Source: Pseudoalteromonas lipolytica
GTDB taxonomy: Bacteria; Pseudomonadota; Gammaproteobacteria; Enterobacterales; Alteromonadaceae
NCBI RefSeq assembly: GCF_001306915.1
Contig: NZ_LJTC01000002.1
Coordinates: forward strand, 258,108-322,107
Direction of reading: 5' to 3'
Length of the DNA stretch: 64,000 nucleotides
Every line of letters begins with the position of its first letter. Position 1 is the first letter of the stretch. A program made the translations under genes and the position numbers. Below are positions 9,365 to 19,486 of this stretch, in pieces. The notes under the pieces are model-generated. The model ran no database searches and was not told the DNA's origin. It saw nothing but the letters and a program-made list of their open reading frames with translations.

Positions 9365-10246
9365 ATGAATAAAAAGATATTGGTGATCATCGACTCAACG
9401 GCCGATGCTAAAACATCTATATTACATGCAAGACAAAAAGCCAAAGGCATGAAGCATATTGATATTGTTGCTTTTAGCTACGAAGATACCAATAACATTT
9501 TATTCTCTATTCCACCTGATGAAGCGCTGGCTATTCAAGACAAAGAGCTTGCTAAAGTCCGTGCAGCACTTGGTCCACTTATCAGCGAGTATTTAGATGA
9601 TGGTAGCTATACTTTGCAAACCCTGTGGCATGAAAGCCCAGTACAATGGCTAGCCAATGAGCTTGATACGTCAGATTATGAAATGGTGATTAAAACTCGC
9701 CACATCGACGAAGAAACGCAATTTACAGAGCTAGACTGGCAGCTTATTCGCTTTAGCCCGCTACCACTTTATTTGGCCGCCGATAACAAATGGCGTAACA
9801 ATACCAATGTGCTGGCAGCCCTTGATTTAGGCAGTGAGAAGGCGACTAAATACTGTTTAAACGAAGCAATTATCAAAGCAGGCTTAGCCTATGCAAAAGA
9901 CTACGACAGCGAGTTTTATGCCTGTTATACCGTACATGTATCACCGTTTTTACGTGATTTAGGCATTGTATTTTCAGATGAGCAAGTGATTAACGCCTTT
10001 GAAAAGCTACCCGTAGCACAGCGAACCTTAATCGAAGCGCACGACTTAAAAGACAAGCTTAAAATCAAAGCCGGTGTGGTTGAGCAAGTGATCCCAAGTG
10101 TTGCAGCTAAATTAAATGCTGACTTAGTGATTATGGGTTCGGTGGGTAATACAGGTATTAAAGGTCATTTAATTGGTAATACCGCCGAAAAAGTCATGAA
10201 GCTACTGAAAACAGATATTCTTGTTTTACCGCCACTTGGGGTTTAA
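9365..10246 (+). CDS. Universal stress protein, tandem Usp domains (UspE-like)
   Basis: At 293 residues the protein fits two Usp domains of about 145 residues each. The N-terminal half starts with the beta strand KILVIIDST and lacks a clear nucleotide loop. The C-terminal half ends with the ATP-type G-2x-G-9x-G signature (IMGSVGNTGIKGHLIGNTAEKV near residue 258, here cited as key glycines) and closes with TDILVLPP. This architecture matches UspE-type proteins tied to stationary phase. Being the last gene of the prkA-yeaH-ycgB operon, it strengthens the stress reading of the whole unit. A terminator follows. Confidence 0.88.
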   Translation: MNKKILVIIDSTADAKTSILHARQKAKGMKHIDIVAFSYEDTNNILFSIPPDEALAIQDKELAKVRAALGPLISEYLDDGSYTLQTLWHESPVQWLANELDTSDYEMVIKTRHIDEETQFTELDWQLIRFSPLPLYLAADNKWRNNTNVLAALDLGSEKATKYCLNEAIIKAGLAYAKDYDSEFYACYTVHVSPFLRDLGIVFSDEQVINAFEKLPVAQRTLIEAHDLKDKLKIKAGVVEQVIPSVAAKLNADLVIMGSVGNTGIKGHLIGNTAEKVMKLLKTDILVLPPLGV

Positions 10247-10276
10247 TCTGCTTAACTGAATAGAATTACTATGAAA

Positions 10277-10302
10277 AAGGGGCTTAATTGCCCCTTGTTT
10301 GT
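10277..10302. terminator. Bidirectional terminator after the prkA operon
   Basis: AAGGGGC-TTAATT-GCCCCTT (10277-10296) lies between the convergent stops of the Usp gene and the GGDEF gene. T-rich sequence follows on the plus side and an A run precedes it, so it can serve both strands. Confidence 0.8.
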
Positions 10303-11265
10303 TTATAAATCTGTGTAAGCTGTGACCTTGTTACGGCCGTTTTCTTTTGAGTGATATAAGGCTTTATCGGCGGCTTCAACCCACTTTTCGTAGCGATCAA
10401 ACTTCTCGTCGAAGCAGGCAAAACCAATACTGACCGTCAGTTGAATTTGTTTGCCATCAAAGTAAATTGATGAGTTCTCAATGAGTGTTCTTAATCGCTC
10501 AGCAAATATATGTGCACCTTCATGATCAGTATCAAGTAAGGTTACCGCAAACTCTTCTCCACCATAGCGACCTGCTAAGTCTGTTTCACGCAGAGTTTTA
10601 CGTAGTAAGTCTGCAATATGACGCAGCGCCTCATCACCGCCGCGATGGCCATGCTCATCATTCACCTTTTTAAAGTGATCAATATCAAACATTAACAAGG
10701 TGCTGCACCCGCCACTACGCACTATGCGCATGTATTCTTTGCGTAGCTTTTCTTCCCAATAACCACGGTTAGTAAGCTTAGTAAGTGCATCGGTACGGCT
10801 CATTTGTTCAAGCTTACTGTTGGCTTCTTCTAGCTCTTTTTTATTCACCGCTTCATCGGTTACATCATAGATAATGATACAGATATGCGATACTTCACCT
10901 GTGGTCGTCGTCAGCGGAATAAAGGTGGCATTTTGATACATATGATCCGCTTTACCGGTAATTGGACGGTAATTTTTAAAACGGAAAATATACGGCTGCT
11001 GCTCCCAAATAGTAAACGAGCGATTATTTAGAATGAACACAGACTCAGATTTGCTGCGAAACCATTTTTCATCAATTGATGGAAATAAGTCAAACAGGTC
11101 TTTATCTTTTACCGCGCTTGGCAATAAGCCAGAGTGGTTTTCCATAAACCCATTCCAGATGCATACTTTGTAGTCTCTATCGAGCACCACTAGGCCTACA
11201 TCAACGGTATTAAACATATCCATTAACCAATGGAGTTCATTCATATTAAAATCGGCTGCAGGCAT
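10303..11265 (-). CDS. PAS-GGDEF diguanylate cyclase
   Basis: Makes the second messenger cyclic di-GMP from two GTP. The 320-residue soluble protein has a PAS-like sensor at about residues 12-140 and a short coiled linker around 140-158. The GGDEF domain follows, with SRTDALTKLTNRGYW, FDIDHFKKVND, an intact active site GGEEF (235-239) and the inhibitory I-site RETD (226-229) five residues upstream, so it should be active and product-inhibited. It begins 3 bases after the REC-CheC gene stop, so the two are co-transcribed and probably act in one pathway. Confidence 0.93.
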   Translation of the reverse strand: MPAADFNMNELHWLMDMFNTVDVGLVVLDRDYKVCIWNGFMENHSGLLPSAVKDKDLFDLFPSIDEKWFRSKSESVFILNNRSFTIWEQQPYIFRFKNYRPITGKADHMYQNATFIPLTTTTGEVSHICIIIYDVTDEAVNKKELEEANSKLEQMSRTDALTKLTNRGYWEEKLRKEYMRIVRSGGCSTLLMFDIDHFKKVNDEHGHRGGDEALRHIADLLRKTLRETDLAGRYGGEEFAVTLLDTDHEGAHIFAERLRTLIENSSIYFDGKQIQLTVSIGFACFDEKFDRYEKWVEAADKALYHSKENGRNKVTAYTDL

Positions 11266-11268
11266 AGT

Positions 11269-12273
11269 TTAGTCTTCTAATAAATAAGCTACTTTGTACT
11301 TAAGGGTTTTTAATGAGTCCTCGGTGAACAGCAACATCAAATCACAGTTAATATTGTGATTTTCGATGCCATAGCTGATCTCAATCGCCAGCGTTCGTTG
11401 CCAGCGAGATTTATTCGCCTTTACTAAATCAGATACATCACAGTGTTGTCCCAGCACCACAGGATGGCCTTGGCTAAAACGCATATCTAATTGGTGCGAC
11501 AGTCCTGTCAGAATAGCCCCTATTAATATGTTACTCACATCCATTAATAGCTCTAATTCAACTTTATCGTTGAGCTCACCCTCATAATTCATTAACGAGG
11601 CGATTTCTTTAAAACTTGAATCATTTAACAGCAATAGTGCTTCGCCAGAAACACCGCCGCCAATAAAACCCTGACATACACCTGAGGTTGCGGCATTGGC
11701 ATCAATCGAGCGCAAAGCCATATCTAGTTCATTGACTTCTAAAACATTTACATTAGGAATAGGAAGCTTTACGAATACATTAAGAAGACGCGCTAATAAG
11801 TCTCCAGCTTGCCCCATTGCGACATTGGTGAGTTCTTGGTAGATATCACGCACATCGGGATCAACTTGCTCACCTAGCTTATTAGCAAGACGCTCACGCA
11901 TGGCTTTATCTTTAATACCATGATGTTCAATAATACTCGCTAGTTTCTCGGCGGAACAAGGTTTTTGAATAAAGTCGATTGCGCCTAACTCAAGCACACG
12001 TCGATGAGCATTAGGTTGGATGTCTCCAGATACAACAACAGTGAGAACATGAAGGTCTTGTTCTTGAATGGCTTGCAGTACTTCGTAACCATCCATTTCA
12101 GGCATGTTTAAATCGAGAAATAAAATTTCCGGCTGAATTTTTTTGATTTGCTCAATACAGTGAACACCATTTTCAGCAAACTCAATTTTTATATCCCAAT
12201 CATCGGGTAAAGAGCGTGCTAATTGTCGACGTGCTAACTTTGAATCATCACAAACTAATACCGATGTTGACAT
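11269..12273 (-). CDS. Response regulator with CheC/CheX-like phosphatase domain
   Basis: The 334-residue protein joins two modules. Residues 1-125 form a receiver domain with the acidic pair DD (9-10), phospho-acceptor Asp54 in LFLDLNMPEMDG, and a Lys in FIQKP. Residues 140-334 resemble CheC: one site fits the phosphatase pattern D/S-x3-E-x2-N (D143, E147, N150), and a second reads E-x3-D-x2-N (E241, D245, N248) with Asp instead of Glu. CheC proteins dephosphorylate CheY-P. Here the fusion suggests a self-limiting receiver or a scaffold that acts on another receiver (inference). It is the first gene of an operon with the diguanylate cyclase; a GAGAGA ribosome site precedes the ATG. Confidence 0.88.
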   Translation of the reverse strand: MSTSVLVCDDSKLARRQLARSLPDDWDIKIEFAENGVHCIEQIKKIQPEILFLDLNMPEMDGYEVLQAIQEQDLHVLTVVVSGDIQPNAHRRVLELGAIDFIQKPCSAEKLASIIEHHGIKDKAMRERLANKLGEQVDPDVRDIYQELTNVAMGQAGDLLARLLNVFVKLPIPNVNVLEVNELDMALRSIDANAATSGVCQGFIGGGVSGEALLLLNDSSFKEIASLMNYEGELNDKVELELLMDVSNILIGAILTGLSHQLDMRFSQGHPVVLGQHCDVSDLVKANKSRWQRTLAIEISYGIENHNINCDLMLLFTEDSLKTLKYKVAYLLED

Positions 12274-12391
12274 ATATTCTCTCTAAATCCACACTTTCTA
12301 ACTAGCAAAAACACTAACTAGTAACTTTATTCTTATTTTTATATGTAAAAAATAGGGTCACAGGCACATGTTAATCAAACTAATGGTTATT

Positions 12392-12408
12392 TACAATTTT
12401 AAATTGTA
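12392..12408. promoter_or_regulatory. 8-1-8 palindrome upstream of tpx, OhrR-operator-like
   Basis: TACAATTT-T-AAATTGTA is a perfect inverted repeat, 71 bases before the tpx ATG. Its half-sites TACAATT/AATTGTA equal those known for MarR-family OhrR operators, although the spacing is two bases wider. A TATAAT at 12434-12439 would place the palindrome near -45, a position more typical of an activator. Confidence 0.45.
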
Positions 12409-12478
12409 CTAATCCTTGGAGCCACTTCATGAGTATAATACACTGAAGTTAAATGCGTTAATTTAAAGGAATTTTATT

Positions 12479-13060
12479 ATGTTACGTCCGCTAATGTTTG
12501 CATTAGGCGCTGTGTGCACGTTTAGTTATGCAGGTGATTTATCAGAAAATAGTTTAGACGCAGGTAAGGTTTCAGCCCAGTCTAAACCGGTTACTTTACT
12601 AGGGCAAGGTGTTGAAGTTGGCCAACAAGCGCCTAATTTTAAAGTAGTAGATGGCAACTTTACCCCCGTCACACTAGACAACTATCGAGGCCAAGCAGTG
12701 CTTTTAAGCGTTGTGCCAAGTTTAGACACAGGTGTATGTAGTATTCAAACCAAACACTTCAATGAAAAAGTAGCTTCAGAATACCCAAGTGTGGCGATGC
12801 TGACCTTAAGCGCAGATTTACCATTCGCACAGAAGCGTTTTTGTAAAGCCGAGAATATAGACAAAATAGTGACCTTATCTGACTCTGTATGGCGTGACTT
12901 TGGTAAGAACTACGGTTTGATTATCAAAGATATGGGCTTGTTAACCCGTGCCGTATTTGTGCTCGATAAAGAACATAACATCGTTTACAAGCAGCTTGTC
13001 GATAACCTTTCAAAAGAGCCTGATTACGACAGTGCTATTGCGGCATTAAAGAAACTGTAA
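12479..13060 (+). CDS. tpx: Thiol peroxidase (Tpx) with export signal
   Basis: An atypical 2-Cys peroxiredoxin that reduces hydroperoxides. The peroxidatic Cys87 is in SLDTGVCSIQTKHFNE and the resolving Cys122 in KRFCKAENI, both in family context. VGQQAPNFKVVD marks the start of the fold near residue 47. Unlike E. coli Tpx (168 residues) this protein has about 25 extra N-terminal residues that look like a Sec signal peptide (hydrophobic PLMFALGAVCTFSYA, cleavage likely after SYA), so it is probably periplasmic (inference). AAGGA precedes the ATG. Monocistronic, terminated at 13092-13120. Confidence 0.92.
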   Translation: MLRPLMFALGAVCTFSYAGDLSENSLDAGKVSAQSKPVTLLGQGVEVGQQAPNFKVVDGNFTPVTLDNYRGQAVLLSVVPSLDTGVCSIQTKHFNEKVASEYPSVAMLTLSADLPFAQKRFCKAENIDKIVTLSDSVWRDFGKNYGLIIKDMGLLTRAVFVLDKEHNIVYKQLVDNLSKEPDYDSAIAALKKL

Positions 13061-13091
13061 AAGCGCAATTTTAACTTGCAGTGATACAAAC

Positions 13092-13120
13092 ACAAAAAAA
13101 CCGCCCAGAGGCGGTTTTTT
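13092..13120. terminator. Bidirectional terminator between tpx and adk
   Basis: AACCGCC-CAGA-GGCGGTT with an A run before and a T run after lies between the convergent tpx and adk stops. Confidence 0.88.
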
Positions 13121-13142
13121 ATTAGTGATTCTAAAAGGTAAA

Positions 13143-13808
<666 letters not shown>

Positions 13809-13922
13809 CTAATCTTAAAAAATGGTCGATCAGTGGAGTTTTGTTTTTAGAGCCTGAATTCTTCCACAACTAAGGCTATACCTCAAGTAACTTATACCAA
13901 TTGCCTATATTAGCGGCAATAA

Positions 13923-13945
13923 AAAAGGGAGCCTTGCTCCCTTTT
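13923..13945 (-). terminator. Rho-independent terminator of htpG
   Basis: AAAAGGGAGC-CTT-GCTCCCTTTT (10-base arms) lies 23 bases past the htpG stop on the minus strand, with a U run supplied by the A run at 13921-13926. Confidence 0.88.
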
Positions 13946-13967
13946 CCAACTCATTGCGCTAAAACGC

Positions 13968-15881
13968 TTATTTGCTTAAATCTAGCATAAGTTTGTTCAA
14001 ACGAGTTACAAAGCCTGCAGGGTCTTTTAACGTACCGCGCTCAGCCAGTAATGCTTGATCTAGAAGCACTTGTGACCACTGGGCAAACTTGTCTTCATCT
14101 TGTTCAACGTTTAAGTGTTTAACAAGCTGATGCTCTGGGTTAAGCTCAAAAATTGGCTTTTGCTCAGGCACTGTTTGACCAACTGATTCCATTAACTTTT
14201 GCATTTGCGAGCTCATATCGTGCTCATCTGCAACAACACATGCAGGAGAGTCAGTTAGACGGTGCGTAAAGCGTACGTCTTTAACGTTATCACCTAGTGC
14301 AGTTTTAATGCGCTCAACTAGGCCTGCAACTTCTTTTTCTGACTCTTCTTGCGCTTTTTTCGTTTCTTCGTCATCCATGTTGCCTAAATCTAAGTCACCA
14401 CGGGTAATTGACTGGAATGATTTTTCGTTGAACTCTGTTAAGTAGCTCATCATCCACTCATCAACACGGTCGCTTAATAGCAACACTTCGATGCCCTTCT
14501 TACGGAAGATCTCTAGGTGTGGTGAGTTCTTCGCTGCAGCGAATGAATCAGCAACTACATAGTAGATTTTGTCTTGCTCTGGCTTCATACGCTCAATGTA
14601 TTGCTCAAGCGATACATTTTGAGTGCTTTCATCAGTGTGTGTAGAAGCAAAACGCAGTAGCTTAGCAATGGCTTCTTTGTTAGCCGCATCTTCAGCTGGG
14701 CCTTCTTTTAACACCTGACCAAACTCGTTCCAGAAAGATTGGTAATCTTCTTCGCGGTTTTTCGCCATACGCTCAAGCATCTTAAGTACGCGCGACGTAC
14801 ACCCTTTACGGATTGCTTGTGTTACTTTGTTGTCTTGTAAGATTTCACGCGACACGTTTAGTGGTAAGTCGTTTGAATCAAGTAAACCTTTCACAAAACG
14901 TAAGTAGCTTGGCATGAACTGCTCAGCGTCATCCATGATGAAAACGCGTTGTACATACAGTTTTAAACCTGATTGACGCTCACGGTTCCATAAATCGAAA
15001 GGTGCTTTTTTCGGGATGTATAACAGGCTGGTGTATTCTGTTTTACCTTCAACCTTGTTATGTGCCCAGCTTAGTGGCTCTTCCCAATCGTGACCGATAT
15101 GCTTATAAAACTCTTTGTACTCTTCGTCTGTTACTTCTGACTTGTCACGGGTCCATAGTGCTGTCGCGCGGTTAATACCTTCCCACTCGCCTGGCTGTGC
15201 TGGAATTTTCTCGCCGTCAGGACCTTCAGATTCAGGTACCTCTGCTTTATACATCTCAACTGGAATAGAAATATGGTCTGAATATTTAGTTACGATGCTA
15301 CGTAAACGGAACTCATCAGCAAATTCTGTTTCGTCTTCACGAAGGTGAAGAATGATTTCAGTACCACGTGATGGTTTATCAATCTCTTGTAATGTGTACT
15401 CACCTTCACCTGCAGATTGCCATTCAATACCTTGGCTTTCACCTGCTTTACGCGTACGCACTGTTACTTTGTCAGCAACGATAAACGCTGAGTAAAAACC
15501 AACACCAAATTGACCAATCAATTGTGAATCTTTGCTTTGGTCACCAGTTAGGTTTTGGAAAAATTCTGCGGTGCCTGATTTTGCAATTGTACCTAGTGAA
15601 TTGATCACATCTTCACGGCTCATACCAATACCATTATCAGTAATGGTGACCGTGTTTGCTTCTTTATCGGCACTGATACGTACTTTTAGTTCCGCATCGT
15701 TTTCGTATAAATCGCCATTAGAAAGCGCAAGGAAACGTAATTTATCTGCCGCATCTGACGCGTTTGATACAAGCTCACGTAGGAAAATCTCTTTATTAGA
15801 GTAAAGAGAGTGAATCATCAGGTTTAATAGTTGTTTGACTTCTGTTTGAAAGCCTAATGTTTCTTTTTGTGCTGCAGTCAT
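13968..15881 (-). CDS. htpG: Hsp90 chaperone HtpG
   Basis: Cytoplasmic Hsp90-type ATP-dependent chaperone. The start is set at the ATG at 15881 ([19 protein letters not shown]), which has GGAG nine bases upstream; a frame extension of five codons to a TTG is not needed. At 637 residues the length fits the family. The GHKL ATPase motifs are in order: [28 protein letters not shown] and [15 protein letters not shown]. The middle domain includes [11 protein letters not shown] with the gamma-phosphate Arg. Heat-shock control is likely from family knowledge, but I did not find a clear sigma-32 promoter. Confidence 0.97.
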   Translation of the reverse strand: MTAAQKETLGFQTEVKQLLNLMIHSLYSNKEIFLRELVSNASDAADKLRFLALSNGDLYENDAELKVRISADKEANTVTITDNGIGMSREDVINSLGTIAKSGTAEFFQNLTGDQSKDSQLIGQFGVGFYSAFIVADKVTVRTRKAGESQGIEWQSAGEGEYTLQEIDKPSRGTEIILHLREDETEFADEFRLRSIVTKYSDHISIPVEMYKAEVPESEGPDGEKIPAQPGEWEGINRATALWTRDKSEVTDEEYKEFYKHIGHDWEEPLSWAHNKVEGKTEYTSLLYIPKKAPFDLWNRERQSGLKLYVQRVFIMDDAEQFMPSYLRFVKGLLDSNDLPLNVSREILQDNKVTQAIRKGCTSRVLKMLERMAKNREEDYQSFWNEFGQVLKEGPAEDAANKEAIAKLLRFASTHTDESTQNVSLEQYIERMKPEQDKIYYVVADSFAAAKNSPHLEIFRKKGIEVLLLSDRVDEWMMSYLTEFNEKSFQSITRGDLDLGNMDDEETKKAQEESEKEVAGLVERIKTALGDNVKDVRFTHRLTDSPACVVADEHDMSSQMQKLMESVGQTVPEQKPIFELNPEHQLVKHLNVEQDEDKFAQWSQVLLDQALLAERGTLKDPAGFVTRLNKLMLDLSK

Positions 15882-16001
15882 TGTGTAAATCTCCAATTAA
15901 CAAAGTGTCTAATCTGCACTATGACTCTTTATATGGGGCAGGCTTTTTGAACTTCAAGGCAAAAAATTAAATTTACGGCTAAATTGGGGGGCTATATACA
16001 A

Positions 16002-16026
16002 AAAAGCCTGCTTAAAGCAGGCTTTT
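16002..16026 (-). terminator. Rho-independent terminator of recR
   Basis: AAAAGCCTGCT-TAA-AGCAGGCTTTT (11-base arms), 17 bases after the recR stop, closes the apt-dnaX-ybaB-recR run. Confidence 0.9.
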
Positions 16027-16042
16027 GATACCATATCAGGTA

Positions 16043-16651
16043 TTAATTTTGGTTTACGGCGCGTCGTCCGCTAAATGCATGCATCAATGTCATACCATCA
16101 AGTAAGTCGAGCTCACCACCAACAGGGACACCGTGAGCAATTCGAGATGCACCTACCTGATACTTATGACAAAGCTCAGCAATGTAGTGGGCTGTGGTTT
16201 CACCTTCAACACTTGGATTGGTCGCGAGGATCACCTCATTAATGCCACCTTGTTGCAACTTGCTTTCAAGAATATCAAGGCCAATTTCTTTTGGTCCTAT
16301 GCCATCAATTGGCGACAAGTGACCCATTAAAACAAAGTAAAGACCTTGGTATTGACCTGTTTGCTCAATCGCGAGTACATCGGTTGGTGATTCGACCACA
16401 CACAATAAACCACTATCTTGGCGTTTAACACTTGAACAAATATCGCATACAGCTTGCTCTGTAAAAGTACGACAAGATTGACAATGCCCTACTTCATCCA
16501 TTGCCTTGGTTAATGCATGGCCAAGCTGTTTACCACCTTGACGGTCACGCTCAAGCAAATGAAAAGCAATCCGCTGTGCCGACTTAGGGCCTATGCCCGG
16601 CTGGCATCGTAGCGCTTCAATTAGCTGTGTTAAACTAGGAGATAGTTGCAT
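16043..16651 (-). CDS. recR: Recombination mediator RecR
   Basis: With RecF and RecO, RecR loads RecA at single-strand gaps. The 202-residue protein has the helix-hairpin-helix [16 protein letters not shown] near residue 19. The four-Cys zinc finger follows ([16 protein letters not shown], about residues 57-72), then the Toprim domain starting with [15 protein letters not shown] and including [11 protein letters not shown]. Ten bases separate it from ybaB, consistent with the common dnaX-ybaB-recR operon. Confidence 0.98.
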   Translation of the reverse strand: MQLSPSLTQLIEALRCQPGIGPKSAQRIAFHLLERDRQGGKQLGHALTKAMDEVGHCQSCRTFTEQAVCDICSSVKRQDSGLLCVVESPTDVLAIEQTGQYQGLYFVLMGHLSPIDGIGPKEIGLDILESKLQQGGINEVILATNPSVEGETTAHYIAELCHKYQVGASRIAHGVPVGGELDLLDGMTLMHAFSGRRAVNQN

Positions 16652-16661
16652 ACAAAATCAC

Positions 16662-16988
16662 TTAGAATGGCATTTTCATACCTGGTGGTAATTGCATACC
16701 GCCAGTTACTTTGCTCATGCGCTCTTGTGTTTCTTCAGCAACACGACGTACAGCATCGTTACACGCTGCCGCTAATAAATCTTCGATCATGTCTTTGTCG
16801 TCTTCCATTAGGCTGTCATCTAATTCAACACGACGAACATTGTGGTTACCAAGCATAGTTACTTTAACTAGGCCTGCACCTGCTTCACCTACAACTTCAA
16901 GGTTTGCGATTTCTTCTTGGGCTTTTTGCATGCGCTCTTGCATTTGCTGCGCTTGCTTCATCATGTTACCCATTCCACCTTTAAACAT
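16662..16988 (-). CDS. ybaB: Nucleoid-associated protein YbaB/EbfC
   Basis: A 108-residue dimeric DNA-binding protein of the YbaB/EbfC family. The N-terminal helix is Met- and Gln-rich ([20 protein letters not shown]); the core [18 protein letters not shown] is the conserved sheet, and the C-terminus ends with [14 protein letters not shown] as in E. coli. It sits between dnaX and recR in the conserved order. A GAGAGA ribosome site supports the ATG. Confidence 0.97.
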   Translation of the reverse strand: MFKGGMGNMMKQAQQMQERMQKAQEEIANLEVVGEAGAGLVKVTMLGNHNVRRVELDDSLMEDDKDMIEDLLAAACNDAVRRVAEETQERMSKVTGGMQLPPGMKMPF

Positions 16989-17047
16989 AACTGTCTCTCT
17001 TTCTAAACTACTTTAATTGGCATGAAGATAAGGGCTATTGTAACTAA

Positions 17048-19483
17048 TTACAATGCCTGAATACTGTTTTCATCGATTATAGCGCTAAATAACTGCTGAA
17101 ATTGCACTATATTTTCATCGCTATTTATTACATCAATCGCTTGTTGATGACGTCCCGCATCAATTTTTTGTTGAATCAAATACGGTGAATCAATTACGCC
17201 ATCAGCAAACTCGATACTAAGCTCAACATTATGGCCATAAATTTCACTTAATGCGGCATTGAGCTTTTGTCTTAGCACAGCGCTATCTAAATGGCGCTGT
17301 GATGAATCAACTTCAATGTGCAGCTGATTATTCTGCTTGGTAAAGATTGAATGCAGCGCAAATTGGCGCATGCGACCACCCAGTCCCATGCGTTTAATTA
17401 AATACGCCCATTCGTCTTGTTCGTGTGCAAATTTAATACTGCTGATCGGGCTTTCAAAATCATCAGGTATCGGAATACTGGCTTCTTCAACTACTGGCTC
17501 TGGCGCTTTTTGTGGATTGATCTGCTCAAGTAACTCTGGCGCTAAGTTTTCGGTGATTGTTTGATGCTTTTCTCGAAAGTCGACTTTTTTTATTTTACTA
17601 CTGCTCTCCCCCGTTTGCTGGGGGATGGGCTTTTTTACTTCAGCAGCCATTGCTTGCTGCTGAGGCTGAATGTTGGTCGCGGCTGTGCTTTGTTGCACTG
17701 GCGGCTCTGCTTTGGGCTTAGCTTCAGGCTGTGGTTCTGCTTTAGCATGAGTTTGCGTTGCTGCACCACTTAAACGCCCAGCACCTGAAATATTGCGATC
17801 TTGTAAAATACGAGCAATGGCCGACTGCGCCTGACTTTGCTGCTGTTGTAATTGTGCTGGTGCTGTTTGCTGTTGCTGAGGCGCAGATGCTTCATTGGCA
17901 GTAAAGCCCTGATCATAAGCGCTATTCATCACATCATCGTATTGCGCTGCAAGTGATGAATCCATTTCGGCATCATCATCCATATAATCTTGCGAAGAAT
18001 ACTCTGGTGATGAGTACTCAGCTGCAGGCACTTGCTCTGAGTGGCTTGGCTCTTGCTGTTGTGGCGCAGGTTGAACTTCAGCGGCCATTGCAGTTTCAAC
18101 TGATTGCTGAGGCTGTTGACCAACATCAAGCTGCTCTACTGCTGTTGCTTCAACTTGCTGGGCAGGCTCATGGCTATGTGCCGTTTCTGCCTTGGCTGCT
18201 TGAATAGGCTCAGCTTGTGTTGGCTGAGGCTCTGAAGGAACAGCAGTTGTCTGTGCAGAGCTATGTGCAACTGGTGCTTGCTCTGAAGCAGCTTGCTCAC
18301 GTTGCGCCGTAGATTTTTTCAAAATATCACGCAGTGCACCGGCACCACTTGGCTTAACCTGTTGCTGGGTATTCGTTGGTGTTTGGCTTTGTGCAATTTG
18401 CGTAGGTTGGAATGCAAGCAGTCGCAACATAATCATTTCAAAGCCAAGTTTAGCATCGGGTGCCCATTGCAAATCTTTTTTACCATTTAATAGCAATTGG
18501 TAGTAAACCTGCATCTGCTGTGCATCAGTGGTTTGTGCCACCTGCTCAATAAAATCTCGGTTAGTATCATCAAGTGCCGCTGCACTAGGCACAAGTTGCA
18601 CAAGCTGAATAAGATGCGTCAGGGCAATTAAATCGTCGAGCAAGGCTACAAAGTTAGGGTTTCGGCTAACGACTGCTTTTACTTCTTGAAGTAATGCATC
18701 GCCATCTTGGCACAGTAACGCTGCTAACATGGTTTGGCTATATTGAGTATCCATCAAGCCAAGCATAGTTTGCACAGCCTGATGATTAATATTGCCATTG
18801 GTTTGCGCAATTGCTTGGTCTGTAAGACTCAATGCATCACGCATACTACCATCGGCTGCCTTAGCTAAAATAGACAATGATTTATCATCGAAACTTAGCT
18901 GTTCTTGATTAAGAACATGGGCAAGCTGATCATGAATTTCTGATTGCGACAAAGCATTTAAATTAAACTGTAAGCAACGCGATAAAATCGTCACGGGTAG
19001 TTTTTGCGGATCGGTTGTCGCTAATAAAAACTTCACATGCTCTGGCGGCTCTTCCAATGTTTTTAGTAATGCATTGAAACTGTGCTTTGACAGCATGTGA
19101 ACTTCATCGATTAGGTATACCTTGTAACGACCACGTGTTGGTGCGTATTGAACGTTATCAAGGATTTCGCGGGTATCTTCTACTTTGGTACGTGATGCCG
19201 CATCGATTTCTAATAAATCAATATAACGGCCTGCTTCAATGTCAGTACAACTTGAACATTGGCCGCATGGCTCAGCAGAGATACCCTTATCGCAGTTGAG
19301 ACTTTTTGCGAATATACGTGCAATGGTTGTTTTACCCACCCCACGGGTTCCAGTAAAGAGATAAGCGTGATGGAGTCTATTTTGTGTTAATGCATTAACT
19401 AATGCTTGTTTAACATGAGACTGCCCCACTAACTCGTGAAAGGTTTGTGGTCGCCATTTCCTTGCTAGAACCTGATAACTCAT
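17048..19483 (-). CDS. dnaX: DNA polymerase III subunit tau (and possibly gamma)
   Basis: Clamp-loader ATPase and replisome organiser. At 811 residues it is much longer than E. coli tau (643), because of a Gln/Ala/Pro-rich linker at about residues 365-630. The Walker A GTRGVGKTT (45-53), zinc Cys64/73/76/79, and DEVHML (126-131) are intact. The C-terminal polymerase-binding domain begins near residue 670 (DEWAYLIKRMGLGGRM). A slippery heptamer A AAA AAA at 17591-17585 (codons 631-633) with an upstream GGGGGAG could give a shorter gamma form; see findings. It begins 3 bases after the apt stop, in the usual operon. Confidence 0.97.
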   Translation of the reverse strand: MSYQVLARKWRPQTFHELVGQSHVKQALVNALTQNRLHHAYLFTGTRGVGKTTIARIFAKSLNCDKGISAEPCGQCSSCTDIEAGRYIDLLEIDAASRTKVEDTREILDNVQYAPTRGRYKVYLIDEVHMLSKHSFNALLKTLEEPPEHVKFLLATTDPQKLPVTILSRCLQFNLNALSQSEIHDQLAHVLNQEQLSFDDKSLSILAKAADGSMRDALSLTDQAIAQTNGNINHQAVQTMLGLMDTQYSQTMLAALLCQDGDALLQEVKAVVSRNPNFVALLDDLIALTHLIQLVQLVPSAAALDDTNRDFIEQVAQTTDAQQMQVYYQLLLNGKKDLQWAPDAKLGFEMIMLRLLAFQPTQIAQSQTPTNTQQQVKPSGAGALRDILKKSTAQREQAASEQAPVAHSSAQTTAVPSEPQPTQAEPIQAAKAETAHSHEPAQQVEATAVEQLDVGQQPQQSVETAMAAEVQPAPQQQEPSHSEQVPAAEYSSPEYSSQDYMDDDAEMDSSLAAQYDDVMNSAYDQGFTANEASAPQQQQTAPAQLQQQQSQAQSAIARILQDRNISGAGRLSGAATQTHAKAEPQPEAKPKAEPPVQQSTAATNIQPQQQAMAAEVKKPIPQQTGESSSKIKKVDFREKHQTITENLAPELLEQINPQKAPEPVVEEASIPIPDDFESPISSIKFAHEQDEWAYLIKRMGLGGRMRQFALHSIFTKQNNQLHIEVDSSQRHLDSAVLRQKLNAALSEIYGHNVELSIEFADGVIDSPYLIQQKIDAGRHQQAIDVINSDENIVQFQQLFSAIIDENSIQAL

Positions 19484-19486
19484 TAA

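Noticed and set aside
17953..18207. Plus-strand frame inside the dnaX linker
   Set aside because: It is the antisense of the Gln/Ala-rich repeats of DnaX; the Leu-rich product is an artefact of CAG-type codons.
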